From the NCBI GenBank assembly GCA_030525685.1, contig JAUNEG010000013.1:1-64000 (forward strand): 64,000 bases of DNA, in the 5' to 3' direction. The position numbers and the translations under genes were made by a program. Under the pieces are notes generated by a model, which saw only the letters and a list, made by a program, of their open reading frames with translations, did no database searches and was not told the origin of the DNA. This document shows, in pieces, positions 50,158-58,967 of the stretch. Origin of the DNA: Atopobiaceae bacterium. GTDB lineage: Bacteria > Actinomycetota > Coriobacteriia > Coriobacteriales > Atopobiaceae. The first letter of the stretch is position 1. Every line of letters starts with the position of its first letter.

Positions 50158-53100
50158 TTCCGCAGCCTCCTCTCGCAGTTGAGCACCGGGCAGAACTGGC
50201 AGGCCTCCGCGTCGAGCGGGTCGGCCTCGATGTCGCCCGCCATGAGGCGCTCCATCTTGCGGGCGATGGCCTCCTCGCTGGCGTCGAGCAGGGCCTCGAT
50301 GCCGCCCGCCCCGTCGCGCCCGAAGGACTCGCCCCGCGGCACCGACACGGACGCGATCCTCTTGCGAGAGAGGTGCCGCTCGCCGAAGACCACGTCCGCG
50401 AGGTTCTCGTCCACGGCGCCGGCCAGGGCATGCGCCCCCTTGGTGCAGAGGTAGAGGGCCGCACGGACCGTGAGGTCCGGGAAGGCGCGCCGCACGACCT
50501 GGGCGTATATGAGCGACTGCACGCGCCGGGGCAGCGAGAAGGACCCGTCCGGGCGACCCGACGGGAAGGCGTCGTACTCCTTGGCGAAGCCGACGTCGGA
50601 CTTGTGCTTGTAGTCGATGACGGCGACCTGCCCGTGCGCGTCCACGTCGATCCGGTCGACCGTGCCCGTGAGCAGGACGCCCGCGTACTCGACCTTCGGC
50701 GCGCCGCCGCGGCCGAAGCCCCACTCGAAGAAGCGGGGCTCGAAGCCCGTGAGCATGCCCCGCTCGAAGTCGAGCAGCGATCCCAGGTCGCGGCGAAGCC
50801 CCTCGAGCTGGCCGAGCTCGCGCGCGAGGTGCGGGACGAGCGCCTGCGGCAGGGGCCTGCGGCCGCCGATGAGCTGGTACTGGTGGGCGAGGTGGGCGTA
50901 GAACTCCTCCCCGAGCACCGCGTGGGCCTCCTCCGGGTCGGCGCCGCCCTCGCCGGCGGACACCGAGGAGCCCGGCAGGCGCTCGGCCGGCTCTTCCTGG
51001 GCGCGCGCCAGCAGGCGGCCGACCTCCTCGCGGTAGTCCTCCCGCTGCATCGCGTCGGCATGCGCGGAGCGCAGGTCGGCGAGCACGCGGCCGCCCTCGA
51101 GGCGCTCCCGCGCGCGGGCGACGAGCTCGGAGCGGCTCACCTCCAGCACGCGGTGGGCGAAGGTGCCCATCTCGGCGCCCGTGAAGCCGGCGTCGGCGTC
51201 GCGCAGGCGCAGGCGGCGCAGGCTGAACCACTTGTAGGGGCACTCGAGGTAGCTCTCTATCTGGGAGGCGGAAAGCAGCGGGCGCGTGGTCTCCGGAGAC
51301 ATCCCCTCGGGCGGCGGCGAGACGAGAGCGCGCTCCCGCGCGTCGATGTGCCCCGCGGCCGACGGGGTCTCCGCGCCCGCGACTGACGCGGGCCGGCCCG
51401 TCGGCGCGGCGTTCTCGGAGAGCGGTGCCTCCGAACGCGTGAGCACGTTCCCCTCGCCCAGCGCGAGGGCGGTCTTCTCGGCCCCCGCCTCGGCGCCCAG
51501 CCCGTAGCAGGCGAGGACCTCGGAGAGCATGACGGAGGGGTAGCACTCGCGACCGTCCGCGCCGAAGAGCGTGCGCTCCAGCGCGAGCACCCGTCGGGGC
51601 ACGCGGGCAACGGCCGAGAAGCGCGCGCGCTCGAGCTCCATGGCCCCCGGCGGCTCCTCGACGCCCCAGGCGCGCAGGACGTGGGAGCGCACGTCGTCCC
51701 GCTCGGAGACGGCGGCCTCGACCGAGGTCTGCCCGAGCACGAGCAGCGCGTCCGCGGAGGCGGGGGCGAGGCGGCTCGCCGCGGTGGGGTCGCATATCCG
51801 GACCATGGCCCGCGCGCCCTCGGCCAGGCGCTCCGGGCGCAGCACGACGCCCGCGCGGCCGAGCGCGGCCTCGGCCAGCCCCACGAGCTCCGCGAGGGAC
51901 ACGGCGCCGGGCCGCTCCGGGTCCGCCGTGACGCCGAGCTCCTTCAGGGAGCGCGCGACGTCGAGCACCGCGCCCAGGGCCATGACCGCCTCGCGCGCGG
52001 CGGGAGACTCGGAGGCGTCCCCCCGCGCATAGGGCATGAGCAGCTTGGACGCGGCCGAGCCCAGCCTCCCGCGCAGTAGCTCGCGCGTGGCGGCGGCGAC
52101 CTCGGGCGAGACGACGCGCTCGGAGCGCAGCTGGCCGAGGAGCACGGGCGGCACGAGCAGGCGGTTGGCACGCCACTCGGCGTCCAGGCGCCGGGCGCGC
52201 GCGGCGTCCATGTGGGATATGTCGGAGATCAGGAAGTCGGAGAGCTCGCGCGGGGGCCACCAGGACATGTCCCGCAGCTCAACGCGGACGGTGTCGGCGC
52301 GCGGGGCGTCCGGGACCGGCTCCGCGGCTGGCCAGGTCCGGGCCAGCTCGGCGAGCCGGGCGACGCTGCGGGCGTAGCCGAGGAAGGCGCGACCCGGCTC
52401 CAGCTCCGCCATGGGGCGCGTGAGCTGGGCGCGGACGGATACGCCCCGGGCGGCGAGGCGCGGCGACAGGTCTCGCCAGGCGCGCGACACGTCCGGCGTG
52501 GCCACGACGACGTCCGTGCAGCCCTCCTCGACGAGCCCCGTCACCGCCCGGCAGACGAGCTCGGGCTCGGCGGAGGGGCCGGACGGCAGGATCACGCGCA
52601 CCGCGCCCGTGGGCTCGAGCGGGCGCTCGACCGGACGGAAGAGCCCATCGAGAAGACCGGAGATCTCCTCGGCTCGGCGCACGTCGCGCCCGGCGGCACC
52701 GGTCTCGACCACGGCGGCGTCGAAGGCCTCGGAGAGCCCCTCGGCGAGGGCCATCTCGGCGCGGGACATGTGAGGGAAGCCCGCGAAGGTCACCGGGGGG
52801 ACCGCGACGCCGGCGTCGGCGAGGACGCGCGGCAGCTCGGCCATCACCTCGCAGGTCTCGACGAGGCCCGCGGCGCGCAGGTCCTCGCCCAGGCCGGCCA
52901 CGAGCGCGACCAGCGCGCGCTCCGCCTCGGTCGTGCCCCCCGGCACGGCGTCTGCCGTCGCCGCGAGCCACGGCAGGCCCGCGCGCGCGAGGTCGGCGAG
53001 GAGCGCCGCGGTGCCGGGCGTGTCGGCGAGCGGTGTGCCCGGCCGGCGGCAGGCGCGCCCGAGCGCGCGCGCCGCCAGCAGGTCGCGCGCGAGGCCGTCG

Positions 53101-53342
53101 GCGGGGCGGCGGCCGTCCCCCCAGACCTCCCAGCGCTCGGTCGCCCAGGCGGCGGGCGTGCTCACGGTGACGCCGAGCGAGAGGCCCTGCCCAGCCAGCG
53201 CACGCTGGACGTCGAGCGCCTGCGCGAAGCTCGGCACGAGCACGACCGCCCGCCCGCACGATGCCAGCGCGTCCCGTACCCGGGACAGGAGCTCGGGTGA
53301 GGCTAGCTGCCCGTCTGTTGCTGTGAGGACGCTCGGCGGCAT
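50154..53342 (-). CDS. addB: AddB-type nuclease subunit with Fe-S cluster
   Basis: 1,062 residues. The C-terminal third shows an AddB nuclease: Cys in ESYLECPYKWFSLRRL, then TGTVDRIDVD...VAVIDYKHK, and a terminal EACQFCPVLNCE, together giving the four Cys of the structural 4Fe-4S cluster. The N-terminal helicase-like part has no readable Walker A, as inactive in AddB-like subunits of some bacteria. ATG 53342 follows CTGGAG. Co-transcribed with addA; a TAGGAT -10-like hexamer lies near 53380. Confidence 0.88.
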   Translation of the reverse strand: MPPSVLTATDGQLASPELLSRVRDALASCGRAVVLVPSFAQALDVQRALAGQGLSLGVTVSTPAAWATERWEVWGDGRRPADGLARDLLAARALGRACRRPGTPLADTPGTAALLADLARAGLPWLAATADAVPGGTTEAERALVALVAGLGEDLRAAGLVETCEVMAELPRVLADAGVAVPPVTFAGFPHMSRAEMALAEGLSEAFDAAVVETGAAGRDVRRAEEISGLLDGLFRPVERPLEPTGAVRVILPSGPSAEPELVCRAVTGLVEEGCTDVVVATPDVSRAWRDLSPRLAARGVSVRAQLTRPMAELEPGRAFLGYARSVARLAELARTWPAAEPVPDAPRADTVRVELRDMSWWPPRELSDFLISDISHMDAARARRLDAEWRANRLLVPPVLLGQLRSERVVSPEVAAATRELLRGRLGSAASKLLMPYARGDASESPAAREAVMALGAVLDVARSLKELGVTADPERPGAVSLAELVGLAEAALGRAGVVLRPERLAEGARAMVRICDPTAASRLAPASADALLVLGQTSVEAAVSERDDVRSHVLRAWGVEEPPGAMELERARFSAVARVPRRVLALERTLFGADGRECYPSVMLSEVLACYGLGAEAGAEKTALALGEGNVLTRSEAPLSENAAPTGRPASVAGAETPSAAGHIDARERALVSPPPEGMSPETTRPLLSASQIESYLECPYKWFSLRRLRLRDADAGFTGAEMGTFAHRVLEVSRSELVARARERLEGGRVLADLRSAHADAMQREDYREEVGRLLARAQEEPAERLPGSSVSAGEGGADPEEAHAVLGEEFYAHLAHQYQLIGGRRPLPQALVPHLARELGQLEGLRRDLGSLLDFERGMLTGFEPRFFEWGFGRGGAPKVEYAGVLLTGTVDRIDVDAHGQVAVIDYKHKSDVGFAKEYDAFPSGRPDGSFSLPRRVQSLIYAQVVRRAFPDLTVRAALYLCTKGAHALAGAVDENLADVVFGERHLSRKRIASVSVPRGESFGRDGAGGIEALLDASEEAIARKMERLMAGDIEADPLDAEACQFCPVLNCERRLRK

Positions 53343-53436
53343 GGGGTCTCCAGACGTGAGGTTCTTCTCGTCACATCCTACCCTACCCCGAGCACCGGAC
53401 AGAAATGTCGCATCCGGTCGGAGGCGCGGGCTCGCG

Positions 53437-53535
53437 TTGTGCACGAGTTAGGGCGCTTGCAGTCGCGCGGTCCTTCTCGCCAACTGCGTAAACGCAGGTG
53501 AGGCAAGGTCAAAAGAGTGGCTAACTCGTGCACAA
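53437..53535. repeat. 99-bp inverted-repeat element, copy 4
   Basis: TTGTGCACGAGTTAG (53437-53451) and CTAACTCGTGCACAA (53521-53535). Core in reverse orientation relative to copy 3, containing GGTCCTTCTCGCC. Lies between the addB start and the TrpR-like regulator stop. Confidence 0.92.
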
Positions 53536-53596
53536 TTTGAGCAAGGTAAGCGGGACGGGTCGGACGGCGCCCACGCGGCGAGAAGAACCGCGGACC

Positions 53597-53899
53597 TCAG
53601 CCGCGCGGGCCGTCCAGGCGCCCGAGCACCAGGCGGTAGCCGCCGGTCGGGCCGTTGAGGCATTTGGAGACGCGGCTCACCGTGGTCGAGGAGGCTCCGG
53701 TCGCGCGGGAGACGTCGACGTAGGAGGCACCGGCCGCGAGCATCGTGGCCACCTCGAGGCGCTGGGAGAGGTCCTCGATCTCGCGCGGGGTGCACAGGTC
53801 GGAGAGCAGCGCCTCCGCCTCCTCCGCGGATCCGAGCGAGCAGAGCGCCTCGAGCAGACGCCTCTTCTCGGCCTCGCCGACTCCCCCGAGCTCCGCCAT
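53597..53899 (-). CDS. TrpR/YerC-family DNA-binding regulator
   Basis: 100 residues of the Trp-repressor-like helix-turn-helix superfamily: DLCTPREIEDLSQRLEVATM and LAAGASYVDVSRATGASSTTVSRV followed by KCLN, the YerC/YecD pattern. Ligand and targets unknown. ATG 53899 follows GGGGAGGGG. Divergent from the HAD phosphatase gene over a shared spacer that contains a small inverted repeat. Confidence 0.88.
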   Translation of the reverse strand: MAELGGVGEAEKRRLLEALCSLGSAEEAEALLSDLCTPREIEDLSQRLEVATMLAAGASYVDVSRATGASSTTVSRVSKCLNGPTGGYRLVLGRLDGPRG

Positions 53900-53938
53900 G
53901 TCCCCTCCCCGCCGTCTCGCGCGATCGCCGCCCATCCA

Positions 53939-53954
53939 CTTTAGCGCATTAAAG
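53939..53954. promoter_or_regulatory. Candidate operator CTTTA-N6-TAAAG
   Basis: A 5-bp inverted repeat with GCGCAT between the arms, in the spacer between the TrpR-like regulator and the HAD gene. Autoregulation by the TrpR-like protein is a guess from position. Confidence 0.3.
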
Positions 53955-54017
53955 CGCCCGGGCGCCAGACCACGCGCTAGAATTGTGCGGGAGACACCGC
54001 GAGGGGACGGGGGGCCC

Positions 54018-54848
54018 GTGAGGAGCTACCTGGAGGACGACCTGCGCGACGTGCGCCTCGTCGCGAGCGACATGGACTACACGCTGCTCGCCGACGACGG
54101 CTCGATGCCCGAGGGGATGCCCGAGCGCATCCGCGCGCTCGAGGACTCGGGGGCGCTCTTCGCCGCGGCGAGCGGTCGGCCCCTCTACACGCTGCGCGAC
54201 ATGTTCCCCGGCCTGTGGGACCACATGGCCTTCGTCACCGACAACGGGGCCGGCGTGGTCTGCGGCGAGGACGTGGTCTTCAAGAGCATCATCGACCCCG
54301 ACATCGTCCAGCGCCTCACCGAGTTCACGCTGGGGCATGGCTACGGCATCCCCACGATCTGCGGCCTCGAGGCGTGCTACGTGCGCCGGCAGGACCGCGA
54401 GCACGACGCGTTCTTCCGCACCTTCTACCACAACATCAAGTACGTCGACTCGCTCGACCACCTTCCGGTGGAGGTCAACAAGTACACGCTCTTCTTCCCC
54501 GAGGCCAACTCCGCAGCCATGCTCGACGAGGTGTACGCGCCGGCGTTCGGCGAGGGGCTCTCGCTCACGTGCGGCGGCGACGTGTGGCTGGACATCATGA
54601 ACGAGGGCGTCACCAAGGCCACGGGCATCGAACGGCTCTGCGCGTACCTGGGAATCTCCGTGGATGACGTGATCGCGCTCGGCGACACGGACAACGACTC
54701 CGAGATGCTCTCCAGCGTGGGGCACGGCTACCTCATGGCCAACGCCGAGAAACGCATGGAGCAGTATGCCTCGTTCCGCGCCCCCTCCAACAACGACCGC
54801 GGCGTCGCCCAGGTGATCGACGCCGTCCTCTCCGCCCGCAGGGCGTAG
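54018..54848 (+). CDS. Cof-type HAD-superfamily phosphatase
   Basis: 276 residues. Motif I SDMDYTLLADD (nucleophile and acid Asp), motif II AAASGRPLYTLRDM, motif III Lys region NKYTLFF/GVTKATGI, motif IV ALGDTDNDSEML, and a C2-type cap, as in Cof/YidA phosphatases acting on sugar or nucleotide phosphates. GTG 54018 preceded by GGGGGG was taken as start. Monocistronic, convergent with fucO. Confidence 0.9.
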   Translation: MRSYLEDDLRDVRLVASDMDYTLLADDGSMPEGMPERIRALEDSGALFAAASGRPLYTLRDMFPGLWDHMAFVTDNGAGVVCGEDVVFKSIIDPDIVQRLTEFTLGHGYGIPTICGLEACYVRRQDREHDAFFRTFYHNIKYVDSLDHLPVEVNKYTLFFPEANSAAMLDEVYAPAFGEGLSLTCGGDVWLDIMNEGVTKATGIERLCAYLGISVDDVIALGDTDNDSEMLSSVGHGYLMANAEKRMEQYASFRAPSNNDRGVAQVIDAVLSARRA

Positions 54849-55056
54849 CGGCTACCGAGAAGAACGCCCCGCCGTCAGGCGCTCCCGTACAGGTCGGCGA
54901 GCTCGCCGAGGTCGCGCAGGTCGAGATGGGACGCGTCCACGGGCGTCCATGTCCTGTACGTGCGCGATTCTCACATATCGTTGGCCGGATTGTGTAAGCG
55001 CTCAGTAAGCCATCGCAGGCGGTCCGTCCTTCTCGGCAGCACAACGCCGAGACAAC
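54849..55056. other. Intergenic region with a possible gene remnant
   Basis: Holds CGAGAAGAACG near 54857 and GTCCTTCTCGG near 55027. On the minus strand an open tail ending at 54875 reads YRTWTPVDASHLDLRDLGEL before ADLYGSA and a stop, possibly the C-terminus of a lost gene; no start or family is recognisable. Confidence 0.3.
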
Positions 55057-55131
55057 GGGGCCCGGCACCTCGCCGGGCAAACTTCCTGAGCGCCAAGCGC
55101 GAGGCAGTTTGCGTGCGAGGTGCCGGGCCCC
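55057..55131. terminator. Long nested hairpin between the HAD gene and fucO
   Basis: 17-bp perfect outer stem (GGGGCCCGGCACCTCGC and its complement) around a second stem GCAAACT/AGTTTGC and a small GCGC hairpin. Lies between convergent genes and probably terminates both; the nested layout also recalls the two structured elements at 10565 and 17273. Confidence 0.8.
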
Positions 55132-55149
55132 TCCCGGTGACGATGCGTG

Positions 55150-56313
55150 TTACGCCATGACCTTGCGGAACAGCTCCACGACGGCGGCGTGGTCGGCCTC
55201 GCGCGGGTTGCCCGGGAAGCAGGCGTCGGCGATGGCGTCGTCGGCCAGCTGGTCGAGGTCGGCCTCGACAAGGCCGTCGCAGGTCGGCTTGATGTTGACG
55301 TCGGCGGAGAGCTGGCGGACGGCAGCGATGGCGGCGTCGGCGGCCTCGTCGTCGGTCATGCCGGTGGTGTCGACGCCCATGGCCACGGCGACCTCGGCCA
55401 GGCGCTTGGTCACGACGGGCTTGTTGTACTCCATCGCAACCGGGAGCAGCATCGCGCAGGCGACGCCGTGCGGGGTGTCGTAGTGCGCGGAGAGCGTGTG
55501 CGCCATGGCGTGGTCGATGCCCAGGCCCACGTTGGAGAAGCCCATGCCGGCGACGTACTGGCCCAGCGCCATGCCCTCGCGGCCGCTGCCCGGCTGGCCG
55601 CTCTTGGCCTCGGCGTAGGAGTCGCGCAGGTTCTGGGAGATGAGCTGGATGGCCTTGAAGTGGAACATGTCGGAGAGCTCCCAGGCGCCACGGGTGGTGT
55701 AGCCCTCGATGGCGTGGGTCAGCGCGTCCATGCCGGTGGCGGCGGTCAGGCCGGCGGGCATGGAGGCCATCATGTCGGGGTCGACGACGGCGACGTCGGG
55801 GATGTCGTTGACGTCAACGCAGACGAACTTGCGGACCTTCTCGGGGTCGGTGATCACGTAGTTGATCGTGACCTCGGCCGCGGTGCCGGCGGTGGTGGGC
55901 ACGGCGATGGTGAAGACGGCGTGCTTCTTGGTGGGGGCCACGCCCTCGAGGGAGACGACGTCGGCGAACTCGGGGTTGGCCACGATGATGCCGATGCCCT
56001 TGGCGGTGTCCATCGAGGAGCCGCCGCCGATGGTGACGATGCAGTCCGCGCCGGAGGCCTTGTACGCCTCGACGCCGTCCTGGACGTTCTTGATCGTGGG
56101 GTTGGGCTTGATCTCGGAGTAGAGCTCCCAGGCGATGCCCGCCTCGTCGAGAAGATCGGTCACCTTGGCCACGACGCCAAACTTCACGAGGTCGGGGTCG
56201 GAGCAGACGAAGGCCTTCTTGTGGCCGCGGCGCTCAAGCTCGCCGGGGATCTCCTTGATCGCGCCGGAGCCGTGGTAGGAGATGTTGTTCAGGACGAAGC
56301 GGTTGACTGCCAT
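55150..56313 (-). CDS. fucO: Lactaldehyde reductase (FucO-type iron alcohol dehydrogenase)
   Basis: 387-residue group III alcohol dehydrogenase closely resembling FucO: GVVAKVTDLLDEAGIAWELY, IGGGSSMDTAKGIGIIVANP, IPTTAGTAAEVTINYVITD-like block, metal ligands in GMDALTHAIEGY (Asp/His) and GIDHAMAHTLSAHYDTPHG (His/His). FucO reduces L-lactaldehyde to 1,2-propanediol during anaerobic deoxyhexose fermentation. AAGGAGG precedes ATG 56313. No fuc or rha genes adjoin it, so it may serve deoxyhexose use encoded elsewhere. Confidence 0.92.
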   Translation of the reverse strand: MAVNRFVLNNISYHGSGAIKEIPGELERRGHKKAFVCSDPDLVKFGVVAKVTDLLDEAGIAWELYSEIKPNPTIKNVQDGVEAYKASGADCIVTIGGGSSMDTAKGIGIIVANPEFADVVSLEGVAPTKKHAVFTIAVPTTAGTAAEVTINYVITDPEKVRKFVCVDVNDIPDVAVVDPDMMASMPAGLTAATGMDALTHAIEGYTTRGAWELSDMFHFKAIQLISQNLRDSYAEAKSGQPGSGREGMALGQYVAGMGFSNVGLGIDHAMAHTLSAHYDTPHGVACAMLLPVAMEYNKPVVTKRLAEVAVAMGVDTTGMTDDEAADAAIAAVRQLSADVNIKPTCDGLVEADLDQLADDAIADACFPGNPREADHAAVVELFRKVMA

Positions 56314-56471
56314 GTTGTGTTCCCTCCTTGGGAGTGTGCGTGCCGGAATGCCGGCGGTCCGGTGGGTAGTGTTCCCCTTGGGAGCTGTTGACAGGCTAAC
56401 TTCTCCGCGGGCGGCGCATCGGGTCGGCGAAGGGACGCCTGGGCCCCCGGCCGACCTGACGCCGCGCCACG

Positions 56472-56531
56472 CTGACAGAAAATGCCGCCCGCGGCCCGCC
56501 TCGGGGGCTCGCGAGCGGCAAAAGCTGTCAG
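56472..56531. repeat. 60-bp inverted-repeat element, copy 2 (TGACAG family)
   Basis: Ends CTGACAG (56472-56478) and CTGTCAG (56525-56531), with AAAATGCCGC/GCGGCAAAAG just inside. Same length as copy 1, in opposite relative orientation. Lies between the dapH stop and fucO. Confidence 0.75.
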
Positions 56532-56584
56532 TGTCCCAGCGATGACGGCGCCGGGGGGGCGAGAAGAACGTCGGACCGTGGGCG

Positions 56585-57286
56585 CTACAGCGAGCGCAGG
56601 GTGTCGACGAGCGCGGTCTTGTCGGCGGTCTTCTCGTCCTTCATCTTGATCACGCGCGCGGGGCAGCCGGCCACCACGGCGCCGGCGGGCACGTCCTCGA
56701 CGCAGACCGCGCCGGCGGCCACCACGGCGCCCGCGCCCACGCGCACGCCCTCGATGACCACGGCGTTGGCGCCGATCATGACGCCGTCCTCGATGACGAC
56801 GGGCGTGGCGCTGGCGGGCTCGACCACGCCGGCAAGCACGGCGCCCGCGCCCACGTGGCAGTGCGCGCCCACGATCGCGCGCCCGCCGAGCACGGCGCCC
56901 ATGTCAATCATGGTGCCCTCGCCCACCACGGCGCCGATGTTGATGACGGCACCCATCATGACCACGGCGTTGTCGCCGATCTCCACCTGGTCGCGGATGA
57001 TCGCGCCCGGCTCGATGCGCGCGTTCACGCCGCGCAGGTCCAGGAGCGGCACCGCGGAGTTGCGGCGGTCGCACTCGACGTCGGCGTACTCGATCGAGTC
57101 CGCGTTGGCGAGAAGGACGGGCTCGATGGCGGCCCACTCGCCGAAGACGACCTTGCCGTCGCGACCGCCGTAGACATGGGCGTCGCCCCAGTCCAGCCGC
57201 ATCCCGCACTTCTCGCGCACGTACACCTTGACCGGCGTCTTCTTGGGCGCGTTGGCGATGAAGTCGATGATCTCCTGTGCGTTCAA
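56585..57286 (-). CDS. dapH: Tetrahydrodipicolinate N-acetyltransferase
   Basis: 233 residues, left-handed beta-helix acyltransferase. N-terminal [20 protein letters not shown] and hexapeptide repeats ([20 protein letters not shown]) with the terminal [13 protein letters not shown] match the acetylating DapH/YkuQ enzyme of Bacillus-type diaminopimelate synthesis rather than the succinyl DapD. Last gene of the lysA-dapA-dapB-dapH operon, 24 bases after dapB. Confidence 0.93.
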   Translation of the reverse strand: MNAQEIIDFIANAPKKTPVKVYVREKCGMRLDWGDAHVYGGRDGKVVFGEWAAIEPVLLANADSIEYADVECDRRNSAVPLLDLRGVNARIEPGAIIRDQVEIGDNAVVMMGAVINIGAVVGEGTMIDMGAVLGGRAIVGAHCHVGAGAVLAGVVEPASATPVVIEDGVMIGANAVVIEGVRVGAGAVVAAGAVCVEDVPAGAVVAGCPARVIKMKDEKTADKTALVDTLRSL

Positions 57287-57310
57287 ACCCGTTCCTCTCG
57301 ATCCGTGCGT

Positions 57311-58030
57311 CTAGCCGAACATCAGGGTATCAAAGTCGTAGAAGCCGGGCTCGCGCGCCAGCAGGCGCGCGGCGGCGGCCACGGCACCGGTGACGAAGAT
57401 CTGCCGGCTCGTGGCGCGGTGCGTGAGGCAGACCTCCTCGTCGCTGCCGAAGAAGTGGACCTCGTGCGTTCCCGCGACGGTGCCGCCGCGCACGGCGTGC
57501 ACGCCGATCTCGCCGGGGACGCGCGGGCCGACCATGCCCTCGCGGCCGCCCACGACCGGTCGCTCCCCCGTTGGGTCGACGGCGGCGAGCAGGGCCTTGG
57601 CGGTGCCGCTCGGCGCGTCGGCCTTCTGGTTGTGGTGCGTCTCCACGATCTCCACGTCCCAGCCGGCGAGCGTGCGGGTGACCATCGCCGTGGCGCGGCG
57701 CAGGGCCGCGACGCCGAGGGAGTAGTTGGACGCCCAGATCACGCGGTTCTTCTCGCCCAGGGCGCGAAGCTCTCCCAGCTGGTTCTCCGAGAGGCCCGTG
57801 GTGCCGGAGACCACCGCCGCGCCCGTGCGGCGCGCGTAGGCCAGCGTGTGCGGCAGCGCGGCGGGCGCGGAGAAGTCCACGGCCACGTCCGCCGCCGGCG
57901 CCGACCCGTCCAGCTCGTCGATGGTGTCCACGTCATAGGAGCCGAGCACCTCAAAGCCACGGGCGAGAAGCTCCTCGCGCACGAGGCGGCCCATGCGGCC
58001 CGCGCCGCCGACGACGATCGCGCTAGGCAA
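57311..58030 (-). CDS. dapB: 4-hydroxy-tetrahydrodipicolinate reductase
   Basis: 239 residues. NAD(P) site IVVGGAGRMGRLVREEL, catalytic His/Lys in IVETHHNQKADAPSGTA. Reduces the DapA product in lysine/cell-wall diaminopimelate synthesis. The start appears to be TTG 58030, overlapping the dapA stop by 8 bases, with GGGAG upstream. Confidence 0.95.
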   Translation of the reverse strand: MPSAIVVGGAGRMGRLVREELLARGFEVLGSYDVDTIDELDGSAPAADVAVDFSAPAALPHTLAYARRTGAAVVSGTTGLSENQLGELRALGEKNRVIWASNYSLGVAALRRATAMVTRTLAGWDVEIVETHHNQKADAPSGTAKALLAAVDPTGERPVVGGREGMVGPRVPGEIGVHAVRGGTVAGTHEVHFFGSDEEVCLTHRATSRQIFVTGAVAAAARLLAREPGFYDFDTLMFG

Positions 58031-58913
58031 GGAGACCCACTCCCCTCATGGCGGCCACGAGGCGCTCGCGGCCCGCGTCGGAGATCGTCCAGAGCGGCTG
58101 GCGGTAGTGCTCGCCGATCATGCCCATCTCGGCGAGGGCACACTTGACCGGAATCGGGTTGACCTCGCAGAAGAGGGCGTGGATGAGCTCGAGGTTCTCG
58201 AGCTGGGCGCGGCGGGCGGCCTCGACGTCGCCGGCGAGGAAGTCGGCACACATCTCATGCACCGCAGCGGGCGCGACGTCTGCCCACACGGAGATGACGC
58301 CCTTGGCACCGAGGCTCATGAGCGGCACGACGATGTCGTCGTTGCCGGAGAGCATGCGGAAGTCGTCGGAGAGGTAGCGGGCGGCCATGGTCGCGTAGCT
58401 GATCGAGCCCGAGGCCTCCTTGATGCCCCACGCGTTGGGGTGCTGCGCCAGGCGCTCGAGGTTCCTCTCGCTGATGGAGCAGCCGGTGCGGCCGGGGATG
58501 TTGTAGAGGATGCACGGCACGTCGACCTTGTCGAGGACCGCGGTGAAGTGGCGGTAGATGCCCTCCTCGTTGGACTTGTTGTAGTAGGGCGTGATGAGCA
58601 GCAGGCCGTCGATGCCGAGCTTGACGAGGCCGGCGGCCTTGCGCTCGGACTCAAACGTGGCGTTGGAGCCCGCGCCGCCGATCACGGGGACGCGGCCGGC
58701 CACGCGCTCGATGACGCAGCGGGCGACCTCGTAGTCCTCGTCGTCGGTCATCGTGGAGGACTCGCCGGTGGTGCCGAGCACGAGGATGCCGTCCGTGCCG
58801 TTCTCCAGGTGGAAGTCCACGAGGCGCTCGAGCGCGGGGAAATCGACGGCGCCGTCCTCGGTGAACGGCGTGACGAGCGCGACGATCGATCCGGTCAGGT
58901 TGGTCATGTCCAT
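58023..58913 (-). CDS. dapA: 4-hydroxy-tetrahydrodipicolinate synthase
   Basis: 296 residues, Schiff-base class I aldolase. LVTPFTEDGAVDF, GTTGESSTMTDDE, catalytic Tyr in YNIPGRTGC and Lys in WGIKEASGS. Condenses pyruvate with aspartate semialdehyde, the first committed step to lysine. ATG 58913 follows GAGAGG; 54 bases after lysA. Confidence 0.97.
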   Translation of the reverse strand: MDMTNLTGSIVALVTPFTEDGAVDFPALERLVDFHLENGTDGILVLGTTGESSTMTDDEDYEVARCVIERVAGRVPVIGGAGSNATFESERKAAGLVKLGIDGLLLITPYYNKSNEEGIYRHFTAVLDKVDVPCILYNIPGRTGCSISERNLERLAQHPNAWGIKEASGSISYATMAARYLSDDFRMLSGNDDIVVPLMSLGAKGVISVWADVAPAAVHEMCADFLAGDVEAARRAQLENLELIHALFCEVNPIPVKCALAEMGMIGEHYRQPLWTISDAGRERLVAAMRGVGLLA

Positions 58914-58967
58914 GGTTGCCTCTCTTCTGTTCAGTCCGCGCGCAAAGGGGACAGGCACTTCTGCACG

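Noticed and set aside
46639-52260. A 1,873-codon open frame spanning addA and most of addB
   Set aside because: Above 50157 its translation is Arg/Ala/Pro-rich low complexity while another frame encodes a convincing AddB; the long frame is a by-product of high GC.
56387-56396. TTGACA near 56387 as a promoter
   Set aside because: It points to the plus strand, where no gene starts before 60.7 kb; no -10 is suitably placed.
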